DNA of 64,000 bases from JADKIH01 sp031427625 (lineage in GTDB: Bacteria; Bacteroidota; Bacteroidia; AKYH767-A; 2013-40CM-41-45). The DNA lies in assembly GCA_031427625.1 (NCBI GenBank), contig JANPNV010000168.1:21126-85125 (forward strand), written 5' to 3'. Positions 61,028 to 64,000 of this stretch are shown one piece after another. The notes below the pieces were generated by a model. That model had not been told where the DNA came from. It did no database searches and saw only the letters and a list, made by a program, of their open reading frames with translations. The first letter of the stretch is position 1. Each line of letters starts with the position of its first letter. The position numbers were made by a program, and so were the translations under genes.

Positions 61028-63799
61028 ATGGAGTACAATTTTAGAGAAGTTGAAAAAAAATGGCAGCAATACTGGCGGGATAATAAGAGCTATAAGGCTT
61101 CTCCTGACAATTCCAGACCCAAGTGTTATGTCCTCGATATGTTCCCTTATCCTTCCGGTGCAGGATTGCATGTCGGTCATCCGCTAGGATACATAGCTTC
61201 TGATATTTATGCCCGGTATAAAAAGCTGAAAGGCTTCAATGTACTTCACCCGATGGGTTTCGATTCCTTTGGGCTTCCCGCAGAGCAATATGCAATTCAA
61301 ACGGGTCAGCATCCGGCAATCACCACTGAGGAAAACATCAGGCGGTATCGTCAACAACTCGATAATATTGGATTTTCATACGACTGGGACAGAGAAGTTC
61401 GCACTTCTGACCCGGCCTATTATAAATGGACTCAGTGGATATTTATCAAATTATTTAATTCCTGGTATAATACGTCAGCAGGTAAAGCAGAAGCAATTGA
61501 TACCCTCATCGATCGTTTCAGAGATAACGGAAATGTAAGTGTCGATGCTCATTCTGCGCAGGCTGAATTTTTTTCAGCCGATGAATGGCGGGATTACGAT
61601 GAAAAGAAACAACAGGAAGTCCTCTTAAATTACAGACTTGCATACATTTCGGAAACTACCGTTAACTGGTGTCCGGACCTAGGGACAGTTCTTGCAAATG
61701 AAGAGGTGAAAGACGGTGTAAGCGAGCGTGGTGGATATTCAGTTGAGAAGAAGCTCATGAAACAATGGAGTCTTCGTATTACGGCATATTCTCAACGGCT
61801 ACTTGACGGTCTTGAAAAAATCGACTGGACTGATTCGTTGAAGGAGCAACAGAGAAACTGGATAGGAAGAAGTGAAGGAGCGGAATTGAAATTTCAAGTC
61901 GTAAATTCGGATTTATCCATCGATGTATTTACCACAAGACCTGATACACTATTCGGAGCTACCTTCATGACGCTTGCGCCTGAACATGAACTGCTCGAGA
62001 TGATAGTCACCCCTGAATACAGAAATGAAGTCATGGGTTATGTGATGGAAGCAAAAAACCGCAGCGAGAGGGAACGCATGGCAGAGGTGAAAAAGATCAC
62101 CGGAATTTTTACAGGTGCCTATGCAATAAATCCGTTTTCTCAAAATAAAATTCCTGTATGGGTGGGCGATTATGTTCTTGCCGGGTATGGTACCGGTGCT
62201 GTTATGTCTGTTCCCGCACACGATTCGCGCGACTATGCTTTTGCTAAACATTTTAATATTCCGATTACCGAAGTCGTTAGCGGAGGAAATATTGCAGAAG
62301 AATCTTACGATGCGAAAGAAGGAAAGCTTATCAATTCCGATTTTCTGAATGGGCTGGATGTGAAGGATGCCATTAAAAAGGCAATTGCCGAAATTGAATT
62401 CAAAGGAATAGGATTAGGCAAAATAAACTTTCGGTTAAGAGATGCAATCTTCGGACGACAACGATATTGGGGCGAGCCGATTCCTATTTATTATAGAGAC
62501 GGAATTCCCTATGCAGTAAATGAAAAAGATCTTCCTGTACTGCTGCCTGCTGTGGATAAATATCTTCCTACTGAAGATGGTGAACCACCTCTTGCCCGGG
62601 CTACCGATTTTAAATACAATGGTCATCCGCTCGAAACCACAACAATGCCGGGATGGGCAGGATCGTCGTGGTACTATTTAAGATATATGGATGCAAATAA
62701 TCAAGACCAGTTTGCATCTGAAAAAGCTTTAAACTACTGGAAGGATGTAGATCTATATCTTGGTGGTGCTGAACATGCGACTGGGCATTTGCTTTATGTT
62801 CGTTTCTGGACAAAGTTTTTATTCGACAGGGGATTCATTCATGTTGAAGAGCCAGCTAAAAAACTGATGAATCAGGGAATGATACAGGGGAGGTCAAATT
62901 TTGTTTACAGAATTAAAGATTCAAATAAGTTTGTCTCATTCGGATTAATAAAAAATTTCGATACGACTGAGCTTCATGTCGATGTTAATATTGTTGAAAA
63001 CGATATACTGGATATCGAAGCATTCAGGAAGTGGAGGGAAGAATTTAAGAACGCTGAATTTATTCTCGAAGATGGAATATACATCTGCGGAAATGAAGTT
63101 GAGAAGATGTCCAAGTCGAAATGGAATGTCGTAAGTCCTGACGACATGATTGAAAAATACGGAGCAGATTGTCTTCGTCTGTATGAAATGTTTTTGGGTC
63201 CTCTCGAACTGGCAAAGCCATGGAATACAAATGGAATTACGGGAACATCAGGTTTTATCCGAAAACTCTGGAAGCTTTACTTTAAGCTGAATGATGCACG
63301 AGAATTAATTTATTCAGTTTCTGATGATGCACCGACAAAAGAAGAATTAAAAATTCTGCATAAGACAATTAAAAAAGTTGCGGAAGACGTAGAACGATTT
63401 TCTTTTAACACATCTGTGAGCACATTTATGATATGCGTAAACGAACTCACCGAATTAAAATGTAACAAGCGTTCAATACTTGAACCTCTTGCAATCATTA
63501 TTTCGCCATACACACCACATATTGCAGAGGAGTTATGGCAATTATTGGGGAATAAAGAAAGTGTGACAAAGGCAGTGTTCCCTGAATTCAAAAAAGAATA
63601 TTTGGTAGAATCAGAGTTTTTATATCCTGTTTCATTAAATGGCAAGACAAAATTCAATCTTGAGTTTCCACTTTCCTTAACGAAGGAAGAAGTCGCCCAA
63701 GAAGTGTTGAATGCTGATGAAGTCAAAAAACTTCTTCAGGGTCAGCTTCCGAAGAAAGTGATTGTCGTTCATGGCAGAATTGTAAATATTGTTGTTTGA
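61028..63799 (+). CDS. leuS: Leucyl-tRNA synthetase
   Basis: A 923-residue class I synthetase. The HIGH motif is H-V-G-H (48-51) and the KMSKS motif K-M-S-K-S is at 693-697. The CP1 editing domain lies at about 225-430 (T-T-R-P-D-T-L-F-G-A-T-F, G-T-G-A-V-M-S-V-P-A-H-D). A 70-residue insertion before the KMSKS motif (about 620-690) is larger than in E. coli and typical of the phylum. It charges tRNA-Leu and edits misactivated amino acids. No T-box or tRNA-like leader was seen upstream. Confidence 0.95.
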   Translation: MEYNFREVEKKWQQYWRDNKSYKASPDNSRPKCYVLDMFPYPSGAGLHVGHPLGYIASDIYARYKKLKGFNVLHPMGFDSFGLPAEQYAIQTGQHPAITTEENIRRYRQQLDNIGFSYDWDREVRTSDPAYYKWTQWIFIKLFNSWYNTSAGKAEAIDTLIDRFRDNGNVSVDAHSAQAEFFSADEWRDYDEKKQQEVLLNYRLAYISETTVNWCPDLGTVLANEEVKDGVSERGGYSVEKKLMKQWSLRITAYSQRLLDGLEKIDWTDSLKEQQRNWIGRSEGAELKFQVVNSDLSIDVFTTRPDTLFGATFMTLAPEHELLEMIVTPEYRNEVMGYVMEAKNRSERERMAEVKKITGIFTGAYAINPFSQNKIPVWVGDYVLAGYGTGAVMSVPAHDSRDYAFAKHFNIPITEVVSGGNIAEESYDAKEGKLINSDFLNGLDVKDAIKKAIAEIEFKGIGLGKINFRLRDAIFGRQRYWGEPIPIYYRDGIPYAVNEKDLPVLLPAVDKYLPTEDGEPPLARATDFKYNGHPLETTTMPGWAGSSWYYLRYMDANNQDQFASEKALNYWKDVDLYLGGAEHATGHLLYVRFWTKFLFDRGFIHVEEPAKKLMNQGMIQGRSNFVYRIKDSNKFVSFGLIKNFDTTELHVDVNIVENDILDIEAFRKWREEFKNAEFILEDGIYICGNEVEKMSKSKWNVVSPDDMIEKYGADCLRLYEMFLGPLELAKPWNTNGITGTSGFIRKLWKLYFKLNDARELIYSVSDDAPTKEELKILHKTIKKVAEDVERFSFNTSVSTFMICVNELTELKCNKRSILEPLAIIISPYTPHIAEELWQLLGNKESVTKAVFPEFKKEYLVESEFLYPVSLNGKTKFNLEFPLSLTKEEVAQEVLNADEVKKLLQGQLPKKVIVVHGRIVNIVV

Positions 63800-63920
63800 G
63801 ACTGAAAATAGAATTACAGTTTTCACGTTGATATGCAGCAATTATGAACAGATGTGAACAAAAAAATTTGCATCGCCCCCATTTTATATCAATATTCGCA
63901 GCATATTATTTATTTTGAAT

Positions 63921-64000
63921 ATGGAGTTATTAAAACAGCAGGTCGAAGCCTTAGTATTTTGTTCAGAACAGTCGATTTCTCTCGAAGAAATTGCTGCTTC
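63921..64000 (+). CDS. scpB: Segregation and condensation protein B, partial
   Basis: The first 26 codons of an ORF cut by the window end: M-E-L-L-K-Q-Q-V-E-A-L-V-F-C-S-E-Q-S-I-S-L-E-E-I-A-A. This is the start of ScpB, a winged-helix subunit of the SMC-ScpAB condensin. The pattern V-E-A-L-V-F-C-S-E is characteristic. It follows leuS by 121 bases and runs the same way. Only the N-terminal helix is visible, so the call is tentative. Confidence 0.7.
   Translation, partial: MELLKQQVEALVFCSEQSISLEEIAA

Noticed and set aside
1..64000. CRISPR arrays, insertion sequences, prophage, tRNA or rRNA genes
   Set aside because: No regular repeats, transposases, phage structural genes or tRNA/rRNA consensus were found on reading either strand; holin-family genes here are chromosomal stress or membrane proteins, not phage lysis genes.

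Overview
The window is a chromosomal stretch of a Bacteroidota bacterium of low GC content (roughly 37 percent by eye). Evidence for the phylum: type IX secretion sorting domains (types A and B), a PorP/SprF protein beside a gliding-motility-type C-terminal domain protein, a fused MurF-alanine racemase, families largely confined to the phylum (DUF4271, DUF3098, DUF5777), and promoters of the TTG-N19-TAnnTTTG type. I see no phage, transposase, CRISPR array, tRNA or rRNA. The genus cannot be named from the sequence alone.

Layout. 1-11 kb is a loosely packed, AT-rich stress and envelope region: a CsbD-like protein, cold-shock protein, fatty acid desaturase, single-domain response regulator, class A beta-lactamase-like protein, a YtxH/holin-like/unknown triad, a CHASE3 histidine kinase, a coiled-coil lipoprotein, a second YtxH protein and a SiaB-SiaC pair. 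11-25 kb holds a 1010-residue ABC-2 transporter, a lipoprotein, dCMP deaminase, an S41 protease, a decayed PAP2 phosphatase gene, superoxide dismutase, an AsmA-like protein, a histidine kinase, HemW and glutaryl-CoA dehydrogenase.

25.5-33.5 kb is the most distinctive accessory block: an ECF sigma/anti-sigma pair followed by DUF4331 (T9SS-sorted), TPR, HupE/UreJ-type membrane protein, a small mono-haem-like lipoprotein, YceI and a DUF5777 beta-barrel, all on the + strand. 33.7-47.5 kb contains surface proteins (T9SS type A and B, PorP/SprF), a DUF4271-hemD-rnpA-yidD-S41 protease-O-antigen ligase run, two glycosyltransferases and MeaB. 47.5-64 kb is mostly core: murF-alr, tdk, rsmI, recJ, glutamate dehydrogenase, a ftsX-DUF3098-uppP-truB-queA run, leuS and the start of scpB.

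How the genes fit together: cell envelope construction and secretion (murF-alr, uppP, ftsX, O-antigen ligase, GT9/GT2, T9SS partners) dominate, with signal transduction (two histidine kinases, one response regulator, SiaB/SiaC, ECF/anti-sigma) and information-processing enzymes in between. The best candidates for something not well described are the DUF4331-to-DUF5777 cluster, the SiaB/SiaC pair without its usual partners, and the unusual multi-domain ABC protein. A PAP2 pseudogene with point changes in the catalytic residues, and a palindromic element that may be a dispersed repeat, are the clearest oddities at DNA level.
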